A DNA stretch of 64,000 bases from Novosphingobium malaysiense (GTDB lineage Bacteria; Pseudomonadota; Alphaproteobacteria; Sphingomonadales; Sphingomonadaceae). The stretch is taken from the NCBI RefSeq assembly GCF_000802225.1, contig NZ_JTDI01000003.1, forward strand, positions 558,001 to 622,000, given 5' to 3'. Of the stretch, positions 38,591 to 47,673 are shown one piece after another (the first letter of the stretch is position 1; every line of letters begins with the position of its first letter). The notes below the pieces were generated by a model. That model did no database searches. It was not told the DNA's origin and was given only the letters and a program-made list of their open reading frames with translations. Made by a program: the position numbers and the translations under genes.

Positions 38591-39379
38591 TTACGGGCGG
38601 ACCATGTAGCCGCCGTCGATCGTGACCGTTTCGCCGGTCATGAAAGAACTGGCGTCAGAGCACAGGTAGGCGCCGATGCCCTCGAAGTCCTCGGGGCGGC
38701 CGCAGCGCTGCATCGGAATGGTCGGCGCGAAGTGGCCGGCGACCGCCTCGGCCTGCGCGCCCTCGCCCATCATCGGCGTGATGATCAGGCCCGGCGCCAC
38801 CACGTTCGCGCGAATCCCCAGCGGCGCCAGTTCGATGGCGAGGCAGCGGATGGTGGCCGCGACCGCGCACTTGGAAGCTGCATATTCCATCTTGCCCGGC
38901 AGGCCCTGGAACAGCGAGAGCGAACCGCAGGCGACCAGGCTGCCGCCCTTTTCGCCTGCCTCTGCACGCTCCTTCATCAACCGCGCGCCTTCGCGCAGGG
39001 TGAAGAAAGCGCCGTGCAGCGCGGTCTTCTGGAAATCGTACCAATGCTCGGTCGGCATATCGAAGACCGAGTTGTAGCGCGGCGAAGCGCCCGAGTTGGC
39101 GAAGACGCAGTCGACCCGGCCGAAGTCTTCCATCACCTTCTTGTAGCCCTCGGCGATGTTCTCTTCCTCGGAAACGTCGACCTGGTAGGCGATCACCTTG
39201 CCCGCGCCTGCGGCTTCCAGTTCGGCCCTGGCCTTCGCGCTCTTTTCCGCATTGCGCGCCCAGATTGCCACGTCGCCGCCCATCTTGGCCGTGCCCATGG
39301 CAAAGCCGAAACCGATGCCGCCGTTGCCGCCGGTCACCACCGTTACCTTGCCCGTGCAGTCGAAAAGGCCATTGGCCAT
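38591..39379 (-). CDS. Short-chain dehydrogenase/reductase
   Basis: A 262-residue classical SDR: nucleotide motif TGGNGGIG, an NAG-like motif reading FANSGAS, a catalytic Ser in ACGSLSL and YAASK, ending with the typical TIDGGYMVRP. The start is the ATG at 39379 with an AGGAGA site upstream. It is first in an operon with the alcohol dehydrogenase and the MBL hydrolase, and divergent from an AraC-type gene that probably controls it. The pairing of two dehydrogenases suggests stepwise oxidation of an alcohol or diol. Confidence 0.87.
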   Translation of the reverse strand: MANGLFDCTGKVTVVTGGNGGIGFGFAMGTAKMGGDVAIWARNAEKSAKARAELEAAGAGKVIAYQVDVSEEENIAEGYKKVMEDFGRVDCVFANSGASPRYNSVFDMPTEHWYDFQKTALHGAFFTLREGARLMKERAEAGEKGGSLVACGSLSLFQGLPGKMEYAASKCAVAATIRCLAIELAPLGIRANVVAPGLIITPMMGEGAQAEAVAGHFAPTIPMQRCGRPEDFEGIGAYLCSDASSFMTGETVTIDGGYMVRP

Positions 39380-39547
39380 CGTCGTATCTCCTCGATCCCG
39401 AAACATGCGCCATGTCCGGCGCGGTTTATGGTCATGAGGTTTCGGCGGCGGCGGGTTGCCTAGCAAGAGGAGCGGGAATAGAAATCGGGCCCTAATGTGC
39501 CATCAGGGACATAAATCCGGCCAAGTGCCAATCACGGGAGCCGCCCC

Positions 39548-40420
39548 TTGCCAGTCATCGACGCGCAGCAGCCGACGATAACCGTCGATGCCGAACTCAA
39601 GGCGCCGGGAATCGTCGCCCAGATCGTCCGCTTCGCCATTCCCGAACCGACGGCCACCCACCACGAGGTATCCGATTTCTACCATGTGAACATGTGCCTG
39701 ACTCCACGCCCTCTCCATTCACGCGGAGGCTTTCGCAACCGCTGGGGCCCGCACCGGCTCGAGCGTCTCGGCGACATTTTCATGCTGCCTCCCGGCGAGG
39801 AGCTTTATGTCCGGGGTGGCAGCGGCCGGCAGGCCTCACTGATCTGCACGATCGATCCGGGCCTGGTTCACGAAGTGGTGGGACGTGATCTCGAATGGGA
39901 CGACCAGCACCTTGCCGCCACGCTGGATATTTCCAGCGCGCAGGTCCGCGCCCTCCTCTTTCGCATCACGGCCGAAATTCGACATCCCGGACTGGCCGCC
40001 GGCAAGATGCTTGAACTGCTCGGAGCGGAACTCGCCATCGAACTCGGCCGCTACTGCTACGAAGTGGCGGAACGCCCGGTTACCGGCGGGCTGGCCGGAT
40101 GGCGGCTGCGGCTGATCGACGAGCGGCTGGAAGAAAGCCTTGAAGCCCCCACGCTCAAGGAACTGGCGGACCTGTGTTCGCTATCGGTACGCCAGCTTAC
40201 GCGCGGGTTTCGCGTCAGCCGTGCCTGTTCGATCGGCGACTACATGGAACAACGGCGAATGGAAGCCGCCAAGCGACTGTTAATGGAGGGCGAACGCGTC
40301 AAGTCCATTGCCTTTGCCATGGGATTCGCGTCGCCTTCCAGCTTCACGTTCGCGTTCCGGCGGGCCGTGGGCACAAGCCCCAGCTCGTTCCGACAACGCC
40401 AGCTCCGCGTCCTCGACTAG
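39548..40420 (+). CDS. AraC-family transcriptional regulator
   Basis: A 290-residue regulator with a C-terminal AraC-type double helix-turn-helix (LKELADLCSLSVRQLTRGF, then VKSIAFAMGFASPSSFTFAFRR and the closing GTSPSSFRQ). The N-terminal 180 residues probably bind the inducer. The start is a TTG at 39548 with a GGGAG site 7 bases upstream; no ATG is available before residue 49. It is divergent from the SDR-ADH-hydrolase operon and 165 bases before the sulfotransferase gene. Confidence 0.87.
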   Translation: MPVIDAQQPTITVDAELKAPGIVAQIVRFAIPEPTATHHEVSDFYHVNMCLTPRPLHSRGGFRNRWGPHRLERLGDIFMLPPGEELYVRGGSGRQASLICTIDPGLVHEVVGRDLEWDDQHLAATLDISSAQVRALLFRITAEIRHPGLAAGKMLELLGAELAIELGRYCYEVAERPVTGGLAGWRLRLIDERLEESLEAPTLKELADLCSLSVRQLTRGFRVSRACSIGDYMEQRRMEAAKRLLMEGERVKSIAFAMGFASPSSFTFAFRRAVGTSPSSFRQRQLRVLD

Positions 40421-40584
40421 CCGGTGTCAGGGGCCGGGAATTGACCTGATTTCGACAATACGGCCTGAAATATCAGGACAGGTGCATTGCCAATGCACCG
40501 TTCGGCAGCCTTATCTCATGACCAACGCGGCGCTGCCGATGGAGCCCGCCACCACAACGCAACGGGAAGAGGATACGCAAGCTC

Positions 40585-41748
40585 ATGGCCGAACAACTGG
40601 TCGCCGATGCCTTCATCGAACAGGCGATGAAGGCCACCGGTCTCGATACCTTCGACAGCGACAGCTACCGCGAGGGCCTCACCGTCTTCGTCGACGATTT
40701 CAACCGCGGGATCGCGCAAGGTATCTATACCGAGGCGGGAATTGCGCGAGCGGGGGCCGACTGCGTCACCTACCTCGGCAACCGGCTGCGCGTGGCCGAC
40801 TATCTGCGGAAGAACCCGGAGCTCACCCAGCGCAAGATCGAGCGTCCCGTCTTCGTCTTCGGCATCCCGCGCACCGGCACGACGCTGCTCTCCAATCTGT
40901 TGGCAGCCGATCCGGCCCGCCGTTCGCCGCTTGAATGGGAAATCGACGAACCTATCCCGCCCGCCCCTGCCGGAATGCTGAAAACCGACCCGCGCGCCCT
41001 CGCCAAGCTGGCACAGCACAAGGCCATGCTCGAGGCGCATCCCGAAATGGGAAAGATCTACCGTTCCTCGCCGATCTATCCGCACGAGTGCGTCTGGTTC
41101 CTAGCGCACGACTTCAAGACCCTGATGATCGAATCAAAGGGCAAGCTTCCGGGATACAAGGACTTCATCTTCTCGGCGGACATGACCTCTGCCTACTCCT
41201 ACCACCGCAAGTTCCTTCAGGCGTTGCAGCACCACAACGGCGGCATCTGGAACCTGAAGATGCCCAGCCACGCACTGCACCTTGAATACCTTATCAAGGA
41301 ATATCCCGATGCCCGGCTGGTCTGGACGCATCGCGATCCGTTCACCGCGACCGGTTCGCTGTGCTCGATCATTTCGATGAGCCACCGCATGTTTCTTGGC
41401 GCACCCGATACGGAGTGGCTTGCCGAGGACTATCCATGGCAGGCGCAGCAGCATGCCGAACGGATCATGGATTTCCGCGACAAGTACGGGGAAGACCGCA
41501 TCATCGACGTCCACTACGACCGTCTCGTGAACAATCCCGTCGACGAAATGAAGCAGCTCTATGCCTCGCTCGGCGACGAGTGGACTGCCGAAGCCGAAGC
41601 GGGCATCCAGCAGTGGGTGGACGAGAACCCGCAGGGCAAGTTCGGCAAGCACGAATACAAGCTGGACCAGTACGGTCTGACCAAGGCGGATCTGGAACCG
41701 CTCTTCGAGCGCTATCTCTCGCGCTACGACGTCGCGCGCGAAGGCTGA
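40585..41748 (+). CDS. PAPS-dependent sulfotransferase-family protein
   Basis: A 387-residue protein of the Sulfotransferase_3-like group. The 5'-phosphosulfate loop is GIPRTGTTLL (93-102) and the 3'-phosphate segment is RLVWTHRDPFTATGS (from 244). These proteins move a sulfuryl group from PAPS to an alcohol or phenol, though many bacterial members have unknown acceptors. The cysD-cysNC-cysQ operon, which makes PAPS and clears PAP, is 5 kb away. A VOC-family gene follows after 56 bases. Confidence 0.86.
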   Translation: MAEQLVADAFIEQAMKATGLDTFDSDSYREGLTVFVDDFNRGIAQGIYTEAGIARAGADCVTYLGNRLRVADYLRKNPELTQRKIERPVFVFGIPRTGTTLLSNLLAADPARRSPLEWEIDEPIPPAPAGMLKTDPRALAKLAQHKAMLEAHPEMGKIYRSSPIYPHECVWFLAHDFKTLMIESKGKLPGYKDFIFSADMTSAYSYHRKFLQALQHHNGGIWNLKMPSHALHLEYLIKEYPDARLVWTHRDPFTATGSLCSIISMSHRMFLGAPDTEWLAEDYPWQAQQHAERIMDFRDKYGEDRIIDVHYDRLVNNPVDEMKQLYASLGDEWTAEAEAGIQQWVDENPQGKFGKHEYKLDQYGLTKADLEPLFERYLSRYDVAREG

Positions 41749-41804
41749 CATAAAACGGGGGCAAGGCCGCCGGCGCCTGTTCCCAATTCACTCGGGAGAG
41801 ACCC

Positions 41805-42281
41805 ATGCTCGAAGGCATGCACTACCAGAACGCCTATGTCTGCGACGACCTGGAAGCCGCGATCGCGCTGTTCCGCGGGCGCGGGATGACAAAGGAACCG
41901 ATCGTCATTCCCGTCGACCAGACAGTCCAGACCCCGGAAGGTCCGAAACGGCAGAAGAGCCGCATCTGCTTCATCTGGATCGGCGATCTGCAATACGAGC
42001 TTATCGAGAACGAGATCGACGAAGTGGGCATCTACGGCAACTGTTTGTCGAACGGTGGCCCGCTGCGCTTCCACCACATCTGCTTTCGCATCGACGACTG
42101 GGACGATTTCCGCGCCCGGGTCGATGATCAGGAATTCCCGATCGCCATGGAACGCGACCTGACCGGCGAGGACCCCAACGGCCTCAAGTTCCTCTATCTC
42201 GATGCCCGCAAGGTCTTCGGGCACTACCTCGAATATACCTGGATGCCCGAGGCCATGTGGCAACAGATCCGGGCGATGTGA
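41805..42281 (+). CDS. VOC (glyoxalase/dioxygenase-fold) family protein
   Basis: A 158-residue protein with the paired beta-alpha-beta-beta-beta modules of the VOC superfamily. Possible metal ligands are Glu in QYELIEN, His in RFHHICFRI and Glu in HYLEYTW. A GGGAGAG ribosome site precedes the ATG. VOC proteins include glyoxalases, isomerases and extradiol dioxygenases; the reaction here cannot be chosen from sequence alone. It follows the sulfotransferase gene and is likely co-transcribed. Confidence 0.8.
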   Translation: MLEGMHYQNAYVCDDLEAAIALFRGRGMTKEPIVIPVDQTVQTPEGPKRQKSRICFIWIGDLQYELIENEIDEVGIYGNCLSNGGPLRFHHICFRIDDWDDFRARVDDQEFPIAMERDLTGEDPNGLKFLYLDARKVFGHYLEYTWMPEAMWQQIRAM

Positions 42282-42302
42282 GGCCCCATCTCTGGTCGAA
42301 AA

Positions 42303-42348
42303 TAAAAAAGGCCTGTCAGCCCTACCCCAGGACTGACAGGCCGGTTTC
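42303..42348. terminator. Strong hairpin terminator, best oriented leftward
   Basis: A perfect 10-bp stem (GGCCTGTCAG at 42310-42319 with CTGACAGGCC at 42333-42342). On the + strand only GGTTTC follows, but on the - strand the hairpin is followed by a run of six T then ATTTT (from AAAATAAAAAAG at 42299-42310). It serves the VOC gene weakly and would end leftward transcription strongly. Confidence 0.75.
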
Positions 42349-42750
42349 AGGCACTGTGGCCATGTGACCGTGCACAGCTCCTGGTGCGACCCGAGAGAGC
42401 TCACGGCATGCAGAAACGGCGCCGGAGGGAGGAGAGTACAGCGCGCGTTTCGATGCGATGCCGGTTAGATAGGTTCTTGGGTCATTCCAGACGAGTCACG
42501 CACTCACGGGACAGATTTCAGGCCTGTGCGTGCAGAGTGGCACACACGCCGCCGCGGCAAAGTTGCCGTCTGATCAAACTAAATAAAAAATCGGCACTAC
42601 CGGCATGATGTAATCGGAGTATGATCCTTGGCTTGTTGAAGGGGAGCTGGATCGAGTCTTGTCGGTTTCGACGTTTTCTCTCAAGCCTGTCCGGCTGGGT
42701 CACGATGACACGCGAGATCGAATTCGCGCCGTGTTTCGCAGGACTTTGTC
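42349..42750. other. Non-coding spacer before the LuxR-type gene
   Basis: About 400 bases with no supported gene. The part nearest the LuxR-type gene has an AT-rich stretch (ACTAAATAAAAAATCGG near 42578-42594), likely promoter DNA. Short frames on both strands have no recognisable domain. Confidence 0.4.
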
Positions 42751-43470
42751 ATGCCGGCCATAATCGATAAGATATTGAGGAGTGAAAGCCTTTCGGATCT
42801 TCTTGCGCTGATGCCGAAGTATTACGAGCGCAACGGCTTCACGGCCTGCTTCTACTTTTCGGTCTCTCCGCGACCGCAGGGTCATGCGCCGGCTGCGGTC
42901 ATGAGCCCGCTGCACCATGGCGTGAGTCGAGAGCTCGTAGACGCCTATCTGTCCGCCGATTTCCAGCGTCTCGATATCGTGCCGCGAACCGCGATGGCGC
43001 TTGGCGTGCCGGTGCGCTGGAAGGAAGCCTGGGCATCGGTGGACATCACGCCGGAGGAACGCGAATTCCTCGAATTCATGCGCAGTCTCGAGATCGGAGA
43101 CGGCTTCACCCTGCCCTGTTTCGGACCCAACGGCCGCGACGGCTACGTCAGCATAGGCAAGATGACGGCCGACGCGCGGACGGACAGGGATTCCCTGCGC
43201 GAAATGCATGTCGCTTCGCAGGCCGCGCATTTGCGCATATGCGAGTTTAAGGCCGCCAGTCAGTTTGAAGACAAGCCGCTTTCGGGGCGCGAGCGTGAAG
43301 TCCTGGACTGGGTCGCCAGGGGAAAGAGCAACAGCGTGATCGCTGAAATTCTTGGGATTTCAGTCGGCACGGTGGATACCTACCTGCGCCGCATTTACGA
43401 AAAGCTCGACGTCTCCGATCGGACTTCGGCCGCCGTCCGCGGGATCGGCATGGGCCTGATCGCCGCCTGA
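42751..43470 (+). CDS. LuxR-type regulator with autoinducer-binding-like domain
   Basis: A 239-residue protein in the LuxR/TraR layout: an N-terminal domain of about 165 residues similar to autoinducer-binding domains (RWKEAWASV, and an Asp/Pro pair in LDIVPRT) and a C-terminal helix-turn-helix (LSGREREVLDWVARGKSNSVIAEIL, then VGTVDTYLRRIYEKLDV). No luxI-type synthase is in the window, so it is a solo receptor if it binds a homoserine lactone at all. It converges on fbiC with only 9 bases between stops, and borders the F420 cluster. Confidence 0.85.
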   Translation: MPAIIDKILRSESLSDLLALMPKYYERNGFTACFYFSVSPRPQGHAPAAVMSPLHHGVSRELVDAYLSADFQRLDIVPRTAMALGVPVRWKEAWASVDITPEEREFLEFMRSLEIGDGFTLPCFGPNGRDGYVSIGKMTADARTDRDSLREMHVASQAAHLRICEFKAASQFEDKPLSGREREVLDWVARGKSNSVIAEILGISVGTVDTYLRRIYEKLDVSDRTSAAVRGIGMGLIAA

Positions 43471-43479
43471 GGCGCGGCT

Positions 43480-45828
43480 TCAGGCCATTTCATTCCTTGC
43501 CAGTTGATCGCCCACATCCGCGTAAAGGGTCGTGCGCTGCTTCAATCGGCGCCCGACACTCCCGGCGGCCTGCCGCAATTCGTCGACGCCCACTTCCTGC
43601 CCGTGCAAGGCCCCGGCCGCGCGGCTGATGCTCTCGTTCATCAGCACCCCGCCAAGGTCGTTGGCGCCTGCCGCGAGTACCGCCGCCGCGCCATCCATGC
43701 CGAGCTTCACCCACGAGCACTGGATTGAATCGATGGCACCGTTGAGCGCCAGACGCGCCACCGCGTGCATCAGCACCGCCTCGCGCCAGGTCGGGCCCTT
43801 GCGGCTTTGCCCGCGCCGGTAGAACGGCGCTTCCATGTGGACCAACGGCAGCGGCACGAACTCGGTGATGCCGCCGGTATCGAGCTGCAGGTTGCGCAGC
43901 GCCAGCAGGTGCCGCGCCCAGTGCTCGGTGCCTTCGAGGTGGCCGAACATGATCGTCGAGGTGGTGGGCAGCCCGACGCGGTGCGCGCTACCCACGACAT
44001 CGAGCCATTCCTGCGTCGTCAGCTTGTCCGGGCAGATCTGCGCGCGGATATCGTCGCACAGGATCTCCGCCGCCGTGCCCGGCAGCGAGCCCAGCCCGGC
44101 ATCGCGCAGCCTTGCGAGATAGTCGGACACCGGCATGTCGAGCGTGCGCGCGCCCTGGCTCACTTCCAGCGGCGAAAAGGCATGGACGTGCAGGTCCGGG
44201 CATTCGTCCTTCACTGCACGCAGGATCGAAAGATAGGTTTCGCCGGTATAGCTCGGGTGGATACCGCCCTGCAGGCACACTTCGGTTGCCCCGCGCGCTA
44301 CGGCTTCACGAGCGCGCGCCGCGATCTCATCGAGATCGAGATTGTAGGGCTTGTCGCGGAAGCCCGCCTTGATGCTGGTCTTCGAAAAGGCGCAGAACGA
44401 GCAGGCGTGGGTGCAGATGTTGGTGTAGTTGATGTTGCGGTTGACGACGTAGGTAACATCGTCGCCGCTGACCTCTGCGCGCAAGGCATCCGCTGCTTCC
44501 ACAACCGCCTGCGCCGCCGCACCCCGCGTGGCGAAGAGCGAGACGATCTCCTCTTCGCTCAGCGATACACCGTCGCCAGCGCGGTCGAGCATGCGATGGA
44601 TGCGCGAGGCGACCGGCCCCTCGTAGCGGCGCCCGAGCGGCGTGCGGACGGACCCCGGCGCGCCATCGGCCACGCCCGGACACCAGCGGCTGTCGCGGCC
44701 CAGCCCTTCGGCGTCGGCCAGCTTGAGCACGGCCGGGCGGATCTCCGGATCGAGCCATTCGCTGCCGGCACCGCCGATGTAGCGCGGATAGATGGTGAGC
44801 CGCTCGACCAGCGGCAGGCCGGCGCGGGCGCAGACGGCCTCAAGCTGTTCGACTTCGGGCCAAGGCGCTTCCGGGTTCACATGATCGAGCGTGACGGGAG
44901 AAATCCCGCCCCAATCATCGATCCCGGCATCGATGAGTTCGGCAAGCCGCTCGTCGTTGAGATTGGGCGGCGCCTGCACTGAGACTTCACCGGGCAGGAT
45001 GATCCGGGCCGCGGCAATGGTGCGCAGGAAGTCGGCTTCGCTCGCTTCCGCCGCGCCGGACATTTTGGTTCCGGGCTTGGGGCAGAAGTTCTGGACGATC
45101 ACTTCCTGAAGATGGCCGTGCCGCTCATGCAAATCGCGCAACGCGAGCAGCGCCTCGATGCGCTCCTCGGGTGCTTCGCCGATGCCGATCAGCACGCCGC
45201 TGGTGGTCGGCACGCGGGCGCGGCCCGCGGCATCGAGCGATGCGAGGCGAACCGCCGGAACCTTGTCGGGCGAACCGTGATGGCACATGCCCTTTTCGAG
45301 CAGCCGCTCCGACGTGCTTTCGAGCATCAGCCCCACCGATGCCGCGACCGGGCGCAGCATGCGATAGTCCTCTTCGTCGAGGATGCCCGCGTTCACGTGC
45401 GGCAGCAGGCCGGTTTCCTTCAGCACCAGTTCGGCGCAGTGGCGCACGTAGTCGATCGTGCGCGCAAAGCCGTGATCCGCCAGCCACTCGCGCGCGGCAG
45501 CATAACGGCGTTCGGGCGCATCGCCGAGCGTGAACAGGGCTTCCTTGCAGCCCGCCGCCGCACCCGCGCGGGCAACGTCCAGCACTTCCGGCTCGGACAT
45601 GTACGGCGCTTCGAGCCGCGAGGGAGTCGTGGCGAAGGTGCAGTAGTGACACACATCGGTGCATAGCCGCGTGAGGGGAATGAAAACCTTGGGCGAATAG
45701 GTCATCCGCGCCGGCGTGCCTCGTCCGAAACGCCCGTCGCGCCGCGCGCGGGCTTCGGCAAGCAGGTCTTCAACTGGTGTAGATAAGATTCGAGTAATCA
45801 ATGCGCCGTCGTCGCGAGCCATGGTCAT
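43480..45828 (-). CDS. fbiC: FO synthase FbiC (CofG-CofH fusion)
   Basis: A 782-residue protein with two radical-SAM halves. The CofG half carries CTDVCHYC (Cys56, 60, 63) and the CofH half CTHACSFC (Cys472, 476, 479), both CxxxCxxC clusters. Together they make the deazaflavin FO from tyrosine and the ribityl-diaminouracil made in riboflavin synthesis. The start at 45828 (MTMARDDG) overlaps the cofD stop as ATGA. It is the last gene of cofE-cofD-fbiC. The fused form is typical of actinobacteria and of the few F420-producing Proteobacteria; archaea have separate genes. Confidence 0.95.
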   Translation of the reverse strand: MTMARDDGALITRILSTPVEDLLAEARARRDGRFGRGTPARMTYSPKVFIPLTRLCTDVCHYCTFATTPSRLEAPYMSEPEVLDVARAGAAAGCKEALFTLGDAPERRYAAAREWLADHGFARTIDYVRHCAELVLKETGLLPHVNAGILDEEDYRMLRPVAASVGLMLESTSERLLEKGMCHHGSPDKVPAVRLASLDAAGRARVPTTSGVLIGIGEAPEERIEALLALRDLHERHGHLQEVIVQNFCPKPGTKMSGAAEASEADFLRTIAAARIILPGEVSVQAPPNLNDERLAELIDAGIDDWGGISPVTLDHVNPEAPWPEVEQLEAVCARAGLPLVERLTIYPRYIGGAGSEWLDPEIRPAVLKLADAEGLGRDSRWCPGVADGAPGSVRTPLGRRYEGPVASRIHRMLDRAGDGVSLSEEEIVSLFATRGAAAQAVVEAADALRAEVSGDDVTYVVNRNINYTNICTHACSFCAFSKTSIKAGFRDKPYNLDLDEIAARAREAVARGATEVCLQGGIHPSYTGETYLSILRAVKDECPDLHVHAFSPLEVSQGARTLDMPVSDYLARLRDAGLGSLPGTAAEILCDDIRAQICPDKLTTQEWLDVVGSAHRVGLPTTSTIMFGHLEGTEHWARHLLALRNLQLDTGGITEFVPLPLVHMEAPFYRRGQSRKGPTWREAVLMHAVARLALNGAIDSIQCSWVKLGMDGAAAVLAAGANDLGGVLMNESISRAAGALHGQEVGVDELRQAAGSVGRRLKQRTTLYADVGDQLARNEMA

Positions 45829-46778
45829 CCTGTTTCGATACGGGCTGCCGACAGTGCTACGCGCGCAAGCCGCTCCCGAACCTCGGCATCGCACATGACT
45901 GTTCCCGTAATCGTGACCGAAAGGCCGCCGGCGCGCAACCCCTCGGCATCGGCGGCATCGGCCTCGTCGATGATCAGGTGATCGAGCAAATCGCCGTAGT
46001 GATCGGCAATCGCCCGGTTCGATACGGGCTGCCCGAGCTCACCCAGCAGCTTCGCAAGCGGACCTTTCAGGGCCGTGCCGCCTACCAGCGGGGATACCGC
46101 AACGAGCGGCACCTTGCGCGCTTCCAGCGCCTCGCGGATGCCATCGACGGCAAGGATCGGATCGACGCTGAGGTACGGATTCGAGGGACATATGACGATA
46201 GCCCCAAGGTCCTCACGCGCCAACGCCGCAGCGAATGCCGGTGACGGCATCGCGCTAGGGACGCCATCGAACCGGATGCCCGTCGCTACCGGACGGCACT
46301 GTTCGGCGACGAAATAGCGCTGGAAGTCCAGCCAGCCCTCCTGCGTGCGGACCTGCGTACGAACGGGCGCATCGCTCATCGGAACTATCGCATGCGCGAT
46401 CCCGAGCGATCGGGTCAGCCGCGTGGTGACGTCGGACAGGCTCTCCCCCGCGCGCAAGCGCCAGGAACGAGCAAGGTGTATGCCCAGATCGCGGTCGCCG
46501 AGATTGAACCAGTCCGCCTCTCCCAGTGCCTTGAGCATGGCCATGGCCTGCCACGTCTCGTCCTTCACACCCCATCCGCGCTCGGTGTCGTTGAGCCCGG
46601 CAAGCGCATAGGTCACGGAGTCGATGTCCGGGCAGATTGTCAGGTCGAGATGCTCGAAGTCGTCGCCCGTGTTGACGATAATGGTCAAGTCCTCCGGCGG
46701 CAGGACAGCGGCGAGACCTGCTGCCAGTTTTGCCCCGCCGACGCCGCCCGAAAGGGCCAGAACGTGCTTTCCACTCAT
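45825..46778 (-). CDS. cofD: 2-phospho-L-lactate transferase CofD
   Basis: A 317-residue enzyme that joins the phospho-acid from its GDP-activated form to FO, giving F420-0 (or dehydro-F420-0). The N-terminus has GGVGGAKLAAGL (11-22) and NTGDDFEHLDL, both CofD signatures, with ICPSNPYLSVDPIL further on. The start at 46778 overlaps the cofE stop as ATGA. It depends on CofC (in the divergent operon) for its activated substrate. Confidence 0.95.
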   Translation of the reverse strand: MSGKHVLALSGGVGGAKLAAGLAAVLPPEDLTIIVNTGDDFEHLDLTICPDIDSVTYALAGLNDTERGWGVKDETWQAMAMLKALGEADWFNLGDRDLGIHLARSWRLRAGESLSDVTTRLTRSLGIAHAIVPMSDAPVRTQVRTQEGWLDFQRYFVAEQCRPVATGIRFDGVPSAMPSPAFAAALAREDLGAIVICPSNPYLSVDPILAVDGIREALEARKVPLVAVSPLVGGTALKGPLAKLLGELGQPVSNRAIADHYGDLLDHLIIDEADAADAEGLRAGGLSVTITGTVMCDAEVRERLARVALSAARIETG

Positions 46779-47557
46779 CGAAACATATCCTGTTCCACCG
46801 GGCGCAATCCGCTCACCGCGCCTGCCCCGTCTTCGTCGCCAACCCAGCGCTCGGCCCCGCGCACCAGAGCGACCGGGGTGCCTTCCGCGCCCTCGCCCAT
46901 CGCCAGCGCCCCCATTGCGGCGATCGAATCCGCCACGGCAATCACGGTGGCCTGCAAGGTCCGTCCGTAGAGGTCCTGCGCCTTTCCGCGCCTGTCCTCG
47001 AGAACGGTTAATCCTGCGCATCCAATCGCCGCGCCGACCGTGCCGATCCGCCAGGCCCGGCCCATCGAATCCGCGATCACAACACCGATTCTTGCCCCGC
47101 TTGCCGACTGAAGGCCCGACCGGATCGTGCGAGCGGACGCATCGGGATCCAGCGGCCATAGCAGCACAGTCCCTTCGTCACCGCCGGCAATGTTCGAGGC
47201 ATCGATCCCGGCATTGGCGAGCACATGCCCGGTACGGTGCCGGGCGATTATCGCAGCCGGCATGGCGCGCAGGATCTCGGCGCTTTCATCGAGGATTGCC
47301 TGCGCCATGGCGGGCTCGCGCTCGGTACGCGCGGCCAGATCATGCGCTGCATCGCCGGGCGTGATCGCGCCCAGGTTGACCGCCCTGCCCTCGACCTTCG
47401 AGACGATCTTCTGCGCGATCACGCAGATATCGCCGTCGCGTAAGCCATCGCCTTCCTCGGCAAGCCTTCTGCAAATCGCTTGCACAATCGACATTCCGGG
47501 GGCGAACATGGGCAATCCGGCAAGCGGCCGCACGGTGATCGCGGGGGTGCTGTTCAT
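46775..47557 (-). CDS. cofE: Coenzyme F420-0:L-glutamate ligase CofE
   Basis: A 260-residue ligase that adds the gamma-linked glutamate tail to F420-0 using GTP. It has VIAQKIVSKVEGR near residues 45-58 and a C-terminal DSMGRAWRIGTVGAAIG segment typical of CofE. It is single-domain: the FMN-binding dehydro-F420 reductase domain fused in mycobacterial FbiB is absent. It is first in the leftward operon and shares a 116-base divergent region with npdG. Confidence 0.94.
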   Translation of the reverse strand: MNSTPAITVRPLAGLPMFAPGMSIVQAICRRLAEEGDGLRDGDICVIAQKIVSKVEGRAVNLGAITPGDAAHDLAARTEREPAMAQAILDESAEILRAMPAAIIARHRTGHVLANAGIDASNIAGGDEGTVLLWPLDPDASARTIRSGLQSASGARIGVVIADSMGRAWRIGTVGAAIGCAGLTVLEDRRGKAQDLYGRTLQATVIAVADSIAAMGALAMGEGAEGTPVALVRGAERWVGDEDGAGAVSGLRPVEQDMFR

Positions 47558-47673
47558 TCAGGGCCCTTCTTTCGGCGGATGTGCCGCCGGTCTCCTCACG
47601 GGGACTTCCTCTAAGGCGACCGCAATGCCAACGACAACCGTAACGAAAAAGAATTCGCAGGAGAGAAGATCAA
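47558..47673. promoter_or_regulatory. Divergent promoter region between cofE and npdG
   Basis: 116 bases separate the two F420 operons. A short inverted repeat, CGGCGG-ATGTG-CCGCCG (47573-47589), lies close to cofE and could be an operator. A GGAGAG ribosome site precedes npdG. Shared control of both operons from here is likely. Confidence 0.5.

Noticed and set aside
42384..42608. 74-codon rightward frame before the LuxR-type gene
   Set aside because: Arg-rich, no ribosome site and no recognisable family.
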